DNA from: CAZKTS01 sp964555735 | Lineage (GTDB): Bacteria; Actinomycetota; Acidimicrobiia; IMCC26256; PALSA-555 | Direction: 5' to 3' | Length of the DNA: 6,004 nt | Assembly (NCBI GenBank): GCA_964555735.1 | Contig: CAZKTS010000164.1 | Location: 1-6,004, forward strand | Part shown: positions 1-6,004 of the stretch, piece after piece | Numbering within the stretch: the first letter of the stretch is position 1 | Layout of the letters: the number at the start of each line of letters is the position of its first letter | Position numbers and translations under genes: made by a program | The notes under the pieces: generated by a model | Database searches by the model: none | Seen by the model: only the letters and a program-made list of their open reading frames with translations | Told to the model about the DNA's origin: nothing

Positions 1-191
1 GAAGACGGACGCACCGTGCACCCGCACGCGCTGCGCCACGCCTACGCGACGCACCTGCTCGAGGGCGGTGCGGACCTGCGCGCGGTGCAGGAGCTGCTGG
101 GCCACGCCGACCTCGCGACCACGCAGATCTACACGCATCTCACCCGCGACCGCCTCCGCGCGGTCTACGACTCGACCAACCCCCGCGCCTG

Positions 192-192
<1 letters not shown>
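1..192 (+). CDS. xerC: Tyrosine recombinase XerC, C-terminal fragment (5' end outside window)
   Basis: Frame 1 is open from the window edge to TGA at 190-192 and gives the last 63 residues of a tyrosine site-specific recombinase. Visible active-site elements, numbered from the first visible residue, are the HxxR box (PHALRH, His9 and Arg12), the downstream His in LLGHADLATT (His35) and the nucleophile Tyr44 in IYTHL. The tail ending NPRA resembles the usual Xer terminus. Members of this family cut and rejoin dif sites with a partner recombinase to resolve chromosome dimers, acting with FtsK at the division septum. I call XerC rather than XerD because actinobacterial xerC characteristically lies near dprA, rpsB and tsf, as I recall for Mycobacterium and Streptomyces. 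The fragment alone does not separate the two paralogues. The N-terminal core-binding domain and the first catalytic Arg are not in the window. Its stop overlaps the next start by one base (TGATG), so the two genes are probably co-transcribed. Confidence 0.85.
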
Positions 193-1004
<812 letters not shown>

Positions 1005-1011
1005 GCACTCC

Positions 1012-1029
1012 TCGCGTCACATGACGCGA
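1012..1029. repeat. 18-bp near-perfect palindrome just after the sigma-factor gene
   Basis: TCGCGTCA-CA-TGACGCGA has two perfect 8-base arms around a 2-base centre. It starts 8 bases after the sigma-factor stop. As RNA it could fold as a 7-bp stem with an ACAT loop, but no T-run follows, so it would be a weak or non-canonical terminator. As DNA it looks like an operator for a dimeric regulator, about 110 bases before the start of the next gene. The half-site core GCGTCA occurs again at 1065-1070. Its role is unproven. Confidence 0.6.
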
Positions 1030-1044
1030 CCCACGCGCTCTGGT

Positions 1045-1061
1045 GTGCGTGACCGACGCAC
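1045..1061. repeat. Inverted repeat GTGCGT-5-ACGCAC in the sigma/M23 gap
   Basis: Two perfect 6-base arms flank GACCG. It could form a short hairpin in the transcript between the sigma factor and the exported hydrolase gene. Short GC-rich inverted repeats are common by chance in DNA of this composition, so the functional call is weak. I found no convincing -10/-35 pair or WhiG-type promoter in the rest of 1005-1140. Confidence 0.35.
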
Positions 1062-1127
1062 CCAGCGTCAAAGCCTCTACTGACCGTCGACTTCCTCGCG
1101 GCTTCCCCGCGCCGTGCTCGTGCATGC

Positions 1128-1134
1128 GGGGAGG
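1128..1134 (+). promoter_or_regulatory. Strong Shine-Dalgarno that sets the start of the M23/hydrolase gene
   Basis: GGGGAGG ends six bases before GTG at 1141. Two in-frame GTG codons further upstream (1114 and 1120) have no comparable site. Starting at 1141 also gives a clean signal peptide, so this site decides the start. Confidence 0.75.
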
Positions 1135-1140
1135 CCGATC

Positions 1141-2979
1141 GTGCCGTGTCGTCCAGATCGACGCGCGCGCCGACGTGTCGTGTCGGTCGCGGTCGTCAGT
1201 GCGCTGGTCTCGATCGCCGCGCCTGGCATCTCGAAGGCGGGTGGCGCCGGCGAGGAGTGGATCCGACCGGTCCCGGGTGGCGTCGTCGCGCCGTTCCAGG
1301 AGCCGCCAGGGCGCTACGCAGCGGGGCACCGCGGCGTCGACTTCGCGGCCGCAGCGGGCACGAGCGTGAAGGCGGCGAACGACGGCCGGGTCTCCTTCGC
1401 CGGGGTCGTCGCGGGCTCGACGCATGTGGTGGTCTCCCACGACGGCGGCATCCGCACTTCGTACTCGTACTTGGCGACGGCTGTCGTCAGCACCGGCCAG
1501 ACGGTGACGCGAGGTCAGGTCGTCGGCACGGCTGGTGGTTCCGGCGAGGGCCACGGACCGGGCGTCCTCCACTTCGGTGTCCGCGTCGGGGATCGCTACG
1601 TCGACCCGATGCTCCTGTTCAGTCCGCCTGACCTCACGAAGATGGTCAACCTCGTCCCTGCGGACGAGCGCGCGAAGGCCGGTCTCGCGACGCAGCAGGA
1701 CGAACGCCGCCAGCTCAAGCGGGAGCACAAGGACGACTGCGCCGGTGGCATCTTCGGCATCGAGCAGCTCTGTGATTTCGTGCACGACCCAGCGGGACAA
1801 GTCGAAGCGGGTGTTGCTGCCGTACCGGGAATCATCGCCTGGGCGGAGTCCGAGGTTGCCCGACAGTTTCACCGTGGTCTCGACTACTTGCGCAACGCGG
1901 GCGGCGACCTCGGTGCGTGGCTCGACGATCGGGTCGACGAGCTCGCCGATGCTGCCGAGGCTGTTTACTCGGCAAGCATCGGCTTGGCCGTCGACGCGGT
2001 CCTCGCCCCAGTCGAGGCGCTCGTCGACGCCATCGTCGCGCTCGGGGCGGCTCTCGAGGAAGAGCTGTTCGCGTGCCCGCAGCCCGACGCACTCAGCGCG
2101 GCACAGCAGCCCAAGTCCGATCACTTCATGATCGCCGTCGGTGGACGAGACAGCTCGATCACGCGTCGAGGGGATGGGTCGGAGAATCCGAGCTTCGACC
2201 TCGACTGGAAGCGGCTGGGGTACCGACGGTCGAACGTCGACCGCTTCTCGTACACCGACGCGACGACGTACCGAGGTACTGACACCTACGGCGACCTGCA
2301 CGCGCAGGCCCGCCGGCTCGGTGCGCGGATCCAAGCGCACGCTGCGACCGCGGGTTCGCAACCCGTCGACCTGATCGGTCACTCCCAGGGCGGCGTCGTC
2401 ATCGCACTCTTCCTCCAAGAGGTGTACGCCGGGCACGAGGACGAGTATCCACCGATCTCGAACGTGGTGACCTTCGCGTCGCCGCTCCAAGGCACGCCGA
2501 CCGCGAACCTCGGAGTCTCGGCGCACAAGAGCGTGCTCAGCGCGCCCACAGGCGATGCGCTCGACAGCTTCAACCTGGGGGCGACTGCGTTGCGTCAGCT
2601 CTGCGAGGGGTCGCCCACGATCAAGGCGCTGTGGCGGCATCCGCTGCCCGACCATGTGCGGTTCCTGTCGGTCGCAGGCCTCGGAGACCTGTTCGTGCCC
2701 TCGCCAAGCACGTACGTCCCCGGCGGACGCAACGTGGTCGTTCAGGTTGGAGACCTGCTCTGGTTCGACGATCACTCTGGGATCGTCCACGACGACGATG
2801 CGATCAGCGCGGCACAGGCACATCTCCGTGGAGAGGAGCCGGCCGGATGCGGCCTGTTCGCGGGTGCGCCCGGCGTGTCGTACGCAGAGACCTTGCGGCA
2901 CGTGGACTCACTCATCGCCGCGACCGACGGCAAGGAATACGACCTTGTGGATCCCCAGCCTGTCGGAGGTAGCCGATGA
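1141..2979 (+). CDS. Exported M23-like (LytM) domain fused to an alpha/beta-hydrolase (lipase-like) domain
   Basis: This is a 612-residue exported protein with a GTG start chosen by its Shine-Dalgarno. Residues 1-33 form a signal peptide: an Arg-rich n-region, a Val/Ala/Ser core, and likely cleavage after SKA. An M23-like domain spans about 40-155. It keeps the zinc ligands His63 and Asp67 (HRGVDFA) and His144 (VLHFG), but Tyr110 (YSYL) and Val142 replace the two usual catalytic histidines. Residues 160-325 are charged, then Ala-rich and probably helical, with Cys200, Cys211 and Cys312. From about 328 comes an alpha/beta-hydrolase: strand FMIAVGG, nucleophile elbow GHSQGG (Ser415), SPLQGTP after the next strand (447-453), candidate acid Asp516 (GLGDLFVPS) and candidate base His545 (DDHSG; His550 is the alternative). 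The layout resembles PGAP1-like or class 2 lipases, so an ester substrate is likely but unknown. M23-like genes near whiG and rpsB are familiar in actinobacteria; the hydrolase fusion is not one I recognise. The stop overlaps the next start. Confidence 0.8.
   Translation: MPCRPDRRARRRVVSVAVVSALVSIAAPGISKAGGAGEEWIRPVPGGVVAPFQEPPGRYAAGHRGVDFAAAAGTSVKAANDGRVSFAGVVAGSTHVVVSHDGGIRTSYSYLATAVVSTGQTVTRGQVVGTAGGSGEGHGPGVLHFGVRVGDRYVDPMLLFSPPDLTKMVNLVPADERAKAGLATQQDERRQLKREHKDDCAGGIFGIEQLCDFVHDPAGQVEAGVAAVPGIIAWAESEVARQFHRGLDYLRNAGGDLGAWLDDRVDELADAAEAVYSASIGLAVDAVLAPVEALVDAIVALGAALEEELFACPQPDALSAAQQPKSDHFMIAVGGRDSSITRRGDGSENPSFDLDWKRLGYRRSNVDRFSYTDATTYRGTDTYGDLHAQARRLGARIQAHAATAGSQPVDLIGHSQGGVVIALFLQEVYAGHEDEYPPISNVVTFASPLQGTPTANLGVSAHKSVLSAPTGDALDSFNLGATALRQLCEGSPTIKALWRHPLPDHVRFLSVAGLGDLFVPSPSTYVPGGRNVVVQVGDLLWFDDHSGIVHDDDAISAAQAHLRGEEPAGCGLFAGAPGVSYAETLRHVDSLIAATDGKEYDLVDPQPVGGSR
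2965..2979 (+). promoter_or_regulatory. Shine-Dalgarno and ATGA stop/start overlap coupling two exported-protein genes
   Basis: GGAGG at 2965-2969 lies within the last codons of the hydrolase gene, six bases before ATG at 2976. The TGA stop of the first gene occupies 2977-2979, giving a 4-base ATGA overlap. This arrangement supports co-transcription and coupled translation of the two genes. Confidence 0.8.
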
Positions 2980-4178
2980 CCCTCCGTCGCGTGCTCGCTA
3001 TCGCACTCGTCGTCTGCTCTTTCCCGTTCTTTGTGAGTACGCCTGGCGCGGCCGACTCGTACCCAGCACTCGAACCGCTGTGGCACGTACCGACACCACC
3101 GGACGCGGCGTCGGTTCTCGCCGACGCCGTGGGGACCGTCGTGGCCGGGGCGGGCGGCGAGCTGCTCGCGACCGACCAGATCGGTGGCCCCATGTGGCGA
3201 GTCCGCGTGGAAGGTCGGCTGCAGGCCGCCCCGGCGATGTCGGACACCCTTGTCGTCGTTCCGCTGGACACCGGTGTGGTCGCGGTCGAGCGATCGACGG
3301 GCGCGGCGCGGTGGAGGTCCGCGACGACAGACGCTCGCGCGGTCGCGGTCGATCCGCTCACCTCCCTTGTCGTCGTCGCAGATCCGCGTGGCATCGACGC
3401 CCTGGACGCAGCTACTGGGGCGGCCCGCTGGCAGGTCGACCAGGCGACACCCGATGTCCTTGCGGCGCCGGCGCGGCTCTGGGTCACGCCGAGCCATGTC
3501 GTCTTCTGGTGGGCGGAGACCCAGACGCACCTGTTGGCCTACGAGCGGGAGACCGGCGCGCTGGCCTGGGAACGCGTGCGTCGGAACTGGACGTCGGCGC
3601 CGGCTCTCATCGGCGAAGCGATCTTCGTGGCGGAGAACCGCCAAGAGCGGAAGCACCCTCACGACATGGAGAGCGAGGTGGTTCGCCTCGACGTCGAGAC
3701 CGGCTCCCAGGTCTGGGGACGGCGCCTGCGCGGGATCTACCTGCCGACGTTCGGCAGCGCGGCGACGGAGCAGACGATCGCGGTTGTCGACCTTCGGGGA
3801 AGGGTCAAGGTGCTCGATGCCCGGACCGGTCGGATCCGGTGGATGCGGGCAACCCGGGCCCGACAGCTCGAGAACGAGGTGCTGCTGACCTCGAACGCCG
3901 TCGCGTTTACGACCTACGGCACCGGGCTGATCGCGCTCGATGGTTCCGATGGGCGCTCGCTGACGAACGAGGTACCGGGCCGGGCCCAGAGCTCGGCGAT
4001 CATCTACGACGCCGCCGTAGCGGGCGACCAGCTCTACCTGCTGGTCCACCGGACCGGTGTCTCGAACGATGTCGATGGGCAGCTATGGATGCTGCCGACG
4101 AGCTCCGCCGGCCTGGCGCCGGGGTACGACATCGACCTCGGCGACCTTGGCCTCCCGATACGACCGGACGATCGGTAG
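2976..4178 (+). CDS. Exported PQQ-type beta-propeller repeat protein
   Basis: This is a 400-residue protein with a signal peptide: LRR n-region, a hydrophobic core to about residue 20, and likely cleavage near PGAA (25-26). Cys14 lies inside the core and has Val before it, so this is not a lipobox. The rest is a propeller of PQQ-like blades, shown by recurring D/E-x-x-T-G-x-x-x-W signatures: TDQIGGPMW (66-74), VERSTGAARW (104-113), LDAATGAARW (143-152), YERETGALAW (189-198), LDVETGSQVW (238-247), LDARTGRIRW (280-289) and a degenerate LDGSDGRSL (321-329). That gives seven blades, perhaps eight counting the N- and C-terminal strands. Such folds include BamB-like scaffolds and PQQ dehydrogenases. 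I see no dehydrogenase catalytic signature or haem-binding CxxCH, so a binding or scaffold role is more likely than an enzyme. Coupling to the preceding hydrolase gene suggests that the two proteins work together in the envelope. The ligand is unknown. Confidence 0.82.
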   Translation: MTLRRVLAIALVVCSFPFFVSTPGAADSYPALEPLWHVPTPPDAASVLADAVGTVVAGAGGELLATDQIGGPMWRVRVEGRLQAAPAMSDTLVVVPLDTGVVAVERSTGAARWRSATTDARAVAVDPLTSLVVVADPRGIDALDAATGAARWQVDQATPDVLAAPARLWVTPSHVVFWWAETQTHLLAYERETGALAWERVRRNWTSAPALIGEAIFVAENRQERKHPHDMESEVVRLDVETGSQVWGRRLRGIYLPTFGSAATEQTIAVVDLRGRVKVLDARTGRIRWMRATRARQLENEVLLTSNAVAFTTYGTGLIALDGSDGRSLTNEVPGRAQSSAIIYDAAVAGDQLYLLVHRTGVSNDVDGQLWMLPTSSAGLAPGYDIDLGDLGLPIRPDDR

Positions 4179-4189
4179 GGCCCTCCCGC

Positions 4190-4195
4190 TACACT
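4190..4195 (+). promoter_or_regulatory. Candidate -10 element for rpsB-tsf
   Basis: TACACT fits the actinobacterial -10 pattern TAnnnT. It lies 12 bases after the propeller gene's stop and would place a transcript start near 4202, leaving a leader of about 115 bases before rpsB. No good -35 is seen at the expected distance; the nearest sequence (GGACG, near 4166) is only a weak match. The element is plausible, not proven. Confidence 0.35.
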
Positions 4196-4201
4196 GGCTC
4201 C

Positions 4202-4317
4202 TCGACTCGGAAGGGCTCCGGCCCCTCCGGGATCTCACACCCCCGCGAACCTCAGGGTCGCCCGGCCTGGCCGGGTGCACAGGCGGGGGGAGGCAAACCC
4301 AATCAGAGGAGTAATCC
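4202..4317 (+). promoter_or_regulatory. GC-rich structured leader of rpsB
   Basis: This non-coding stretch upstream of rpsB contains two possible hairpins. One is GGGC-TCCG-GCCC at 4213-4224, closed by a C(UCCG)G loop of the stable UNCG type. The other is at 4259-4277. The rpsB ribosome-binding site AGAGGAG (4305-4311) follows, six bases before the GTG start. Ribosomal-protein operons often carry autoregulatory leaders, and rpsB-tsf is known to be feedback-controlled by S2 in Escherichia coli. Whether this leader does that is inference. The 4213-4224 hairpin could also be a T-less terminator of the propeller gene. Confidence 0.4.
4259..4277 (+). repeat. Hairpin in the rpsB leader
   Basis: CCCGGC-CTG-GCCGGG (4261-4275) forms a perfect 6-bp stem with a 3-base loop, extendable by a G-U pair and a C-G pair to 4259-4277. 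It sits 27 bases before the rpsB Shine-Dalgarno and no T-run follows, which favours a leader structure over a terminator. Confidence 0.5.
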
Positions 4318-5277
4318 GTGGCTGTCGTCACCATGAAGCAGCTGCTGGAGGCCGGCGTCCACTTCGGCCACCAGACGCGCCGTTGGAACCCCAAGATGCG
4401 CAGGTTCATCTTCGGGGAGCGCAACGGGATCTACATCATCGACCTCCAGCAGTCGTTGGAGCGGATCGACACCGCCTACCGCTTCGTCCGCAAGACGGTC
4501 GAGAACGGCGGAACGATCCTGTTCGTGGGCACCAAGAAGCAGAGCCAGGAGCCCATCCAGAACCAGGCCAACCGCTGCGGGATGCCGTACGTGAACTACC
4601 GCTGGCTCGGCGGGATGCTCACCAACTTCCAGACGGTCCACAAGCGCGTGGCCAAGCTCCACGAGCTGGACCGCATGGTCGCCAGCGGTGAGACCGACCA
4701 GATGATCAAGAAGGAGGGCCTGAAGGTCCTCCGCGAGCGCGACAAGCTCCAGCGCAACCTCGGTGGCATCACGCGGATGGAGAAGCTGCCCGACGCGGTG
4801 TTCATCATCGACACCAAGAAGGAGCACATCGCGGTGACCGAGGCCAACCGCCTCGGCATCCCGGTGATCGCGGTCGTCGACACCAACTGCGACCCCGACA
4901 TCATCGACTACGTGATCCCGGGCAACGACGACGCGATCCGTTCGTCGACGCTGATGAGCCGGATCATCGCCGATGCCGTCGACGAGGGGAAGCACCTCGC
5001 GGCCAAGAAGCAGGCGCGTGCGGGCACGAAGGCCGACGGCGACAAGGGCGAGAAGCCCAAGCCCGCGCCGAAGAAGCTCTCGCCCGAGGAGCAGGCGAAG
5101 AAGAACGAGGAGCAGCAGGCGGCCCGCAACGCGGCGGCGGCGGCTCAGCGCGAGCGCGAGGCGAAGCTCGCGGAGACGAAGAAGGAGAAGAAGGCCGAGG
5201 CCGACGATCGGCTCCAGGATCCGACGATCGACGCCGAGGCCGCGAAGACAGAGGTACAGGAGAGCGCGAATGGCTGA
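4318..5277 (+). CDS. rpsB: 30S ribosomal protein S2
   Basis: This is a complete 319-residue S2 protein of the small ribosomal subunit, which lies between head and body of the 30S particle and is needed for S1 or mRNA docking in many bacteria. Clear hallmarks are LLEAGVHFGHQTRRWNPKM near the start (9-27), YRWLGGMLTN (94-103), and the long conserved block from PDAVFIIDTKKEH (from 158) through VVDTNCDPDIIDYVIPGNDD. The start is GTG at 4318, six bases after AGAGGAG. The conserved body ends near residue 230. The remaining 90 or so residues are a Lys/Glu/Ala-rich, low-complexity tail that makes the protein longer than the 241-residue E. coli S2; extended S2 tails are common in actinobacteria. The last codons overlap the tsf start. 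A possible promoter and structured leader upstream suggest transcription separate from the exported-protein genes. Confidence 0.98.
   Translation: MAVVTMKQLLEAGVHFGHQTRRWNPKMRRFIFGERNGIYIIDLQQSLERIDTAYRFVRKTVENGGTILFVGTKKQSQEPIQNQANRCGMPYVNYRWLGGMLTNFQTVHKRVAKLHELDRMVASGETDQMIKKEGLKVLRERDKLQRNLGGITRMEKLPDAVFIIDTKKEHIAVTEANRLGIPVIAVVDTNCDPDIIDYVIPGNDDAIRSSTLMSRIIADAVDEGKHLAAKKQARAGTKADGDKGEKPKPAPKKLSPEEQAKKNEEQQAARNAAAAAQREREAKLAETKKEKKAEADDRLQDPTIDAEAAKTEVQESANG
5257..5262 (+). promoter_or_regulatory. tsf Shine-Dalgarno inside the end of rpsB
   Basis: CAGGAG within the last codons of rpsB ends seven bases before the tsf ATG (5270). Together with the 8-base gene overlap this fixes the tsf start and points to coupled translation. 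Confidence 0.7.
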
Positions 5278-6004
5278 CAACGGCCAGAAGGACATCAGCG
5301 CCGCGGACGTCGCGGCGCTGCGCAAGCAGACCGGCGCCGGGATGATGGACTGCAAGAAGGCGCTGGCCGAGAGCGGCGGCGACATGGAGGCGGCCAAGGA
5401 CTGGCTGCGCAAGAAGGGCCTCGCCGGCGCGAGCAAGCGCGCGGGGCGTGCGGCCGAGCAGGGCGCGATCGACGTCGTCGTCGACGGCAAGGTCGGCGCG
5501 CTCGCGGAGCTCACCGCCGAGACCGACTTCGTCGCCAAGGGTGCCGACTTCACCGAGACCGTCGGCAAGCTCGCGCGGCTCGCGGCCGACGAGGCCAAGG
5601 AAGAGCTCGCGTCGCTGCCGTTCGGTGACTCGACGGTCGAAGACGTCGTCGTGCAGATGGCATCGACGCTCGGCGAGAACATCGCGCTCGGTCGCGTGAT
5701 CGTGTTCGAGTCGCCCGACGGGCTGATCGACGGCTACAAGCACATCCAGTCGGGCCGCGGCACCATCGGTGTGCTCGTGGAGCTCGGCGGCGTGGACCCG
5801 TCCGACGCCAAGGCGCAGGAGGTGGCGCACGACATCGCGCTGCACGTCGCGTCGGCGGCACCTCGGTACGTGCGCCGCGAGGACGTGCCGGCCGAGGACG
5901 TCGAGAAGGAGCGCGCCGTCCTCACCGAGCTCACGAAGAACGAGGGCAAGCCCGAGAACGCGCTCGAGAAGATCGTCGAGGGCCGCCTCAACGGGTTCTA
6001 CAAG
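5270..6004 (+). CDS. tsf: Translation elongation factor Ts, 3' end outside window
   Basis: ATG at 5270 opens a frame that stays open for 245 codons to the window edge. EF-Ts is the cytoplasmic nucleotide-exchange factor that releases GDP from EF-Tu. The N-terminal UBA-like domain (about 8-55) carries LRKQTGAGMMDCKKAL (17-32) and the helix leading to LRKKGLAGASKRAGR. The family's core motif follows as ELTAETDFVAK (80-90), whose TDFV (85-88) contacts the EF-Tu nucleotide site. Ala83 stands where many homologues have Cys. The dimerisation or core subdomains follow, and the last visible residues, IVEGRLNGFYK, match the motif that normally precedes the conserved LLxQPF segment, so probably only some 20-35 residues are missing. 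It overlaps rpsB by 8 bases, the classic rpsB-tsf pair. Confidence 0.97.
   Translation, partial: MADNGQKDISAADVAALRKQTGAGMMDCKKALAESGGDMEAAKDWLRKKGLAGASKRAGRAAEQGAIDVVVDGKVGALAELTAETDFVAKGADFTETVGKLARLAADEAKEELASLPFGDSTVEDVVVQMASTLGENIALGRVIVFESPDGLIDGYKHIQSGRGTIGVLVELGGVDPSDAKAQEVAHDIALHVASAAPRYVRREDVPAEDVEKERAVLTELTKNEGKPENALEKIVEGRLNGFYK

Noticed and set aside
1114..1140. Upstream GTG starts (1114, 1120) for the M23/hydrolase gene
   Set aside because: Neither has a Shine-Dalgarno, and they would put extra residues before the signal peptide. GTG at 1141 follows GGGGAGG at ideal spacing.
1128..1141. GCCGAT before GTG 1141 as a WhiG-type -10 (GCCGATAA)
   Set aside because: Only the first six bases match, there is no TAAA-like -35 at the right distance, and it abuts the start codon and overlaps the ribosome-binding site.
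3015..3017. Cys14 of the propeller protein as a lipobox cysteine
   Set aside because: The residues before it are Leu-Val-Val rather than a small residue at -1, and the hydrophobic core continues beyond it to a normal cleavage site.
3288..3431. Possible recent duplication of two propeller blades sharing TGAARW
   Set aside because: The identical residues are encoded by different codons and the flanking sequence differs, so this is ordinary blade similarity.
4155..4175. Inverted repeat CCGAT...ATCGG at the end of the propeller gene
   Set aside because: Five-base arms within coding sequence of this composition are expected by chance, and they end before the stop codon with no T-run.
2555..4336. 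A 593-codon + strand frame across the hydrolase end and the propeller gene
   Set aside because: The translation is Arg/Gly/Pro-rich without motifs, and it overlaps two genes that have clear domains and starts.
4303..5682. A 459-codon open frame on the - strand across rpsB and tsf
   Set aside because: It lies antisense to two unmistakable translation genes, and its Leu/Arg/Asp-rich and Ser/Ala-rich composition is an artefact of their codon bias.

Overview
The window is chromosomal DNA from a high-GC actinobacterium. The evidence is strongly G/C-ending codons, GTG starts, and the gene order xerC - whiG/fliA-type sigma factor - M23-like secreted protein - rpsB - tsf. As I recall it, this is the neighbourhood seen in Streptomyces and, in part, in mycobacteria. 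A deep-branching lineage such as the Acidimicrobiia would fit, but the class cannot be fixed from the sequence alone. All five complete or near-complete large genes and the xerC fragment lie on the + strand. I see no CRISPR array, insertion sequence, tRNA or rRNA.

Layout: positions 1-192 hold the C-terminal end of a XerC-type tyrosine recombinase. Its stop codon shares one base with the start of a complete sigma factor of the FliA/WhiG type (192-1004). A 136-bp gap (1005-1140) follows, with a near-perfect 18-bp palindrome and a second inverted repeat. Next are two overlapping genes for exported proteins. The first (1141-2979) joins an M23-like (LytM) domain, a long probably helical middle region and an alpha/beta-hydrolase (lipase-like) domain. 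The second (2976-4178) encodes an exported seven- or eight-bladed PQQ-type beta-propeller. A 139-bp gap (4179-4317) carries a possible promoter and a structured leader. It precedes rpsB (ribosomal protein S2, with a long charged tail) and tsf (EF-Ts), which overlap by 8 bp; tsf runs off the right edge.

How they fit together: the flanks are conserved housekeeping genes (chromosome dimer resolution, an alternative sigma factor, and the translation genes rpsB-tsf). The lineage-specific part is the centre. The M23-like module there keeps its three apparent zinc ligands but has lost both catalytic histidines, while the fused hydrolase domain has a full candidate Ser-Asp-His triad. The hydrolase and propeller genes share an ATGA overlap with a strong Shine-Dalgarno sequence, so they are probably made together and act outside the membrane. 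A plausible reading, which is inference, is a wall-anchored lipase/esterase with a propeller partner, using the dead M23 fold as a peptidoglycan-binding module.
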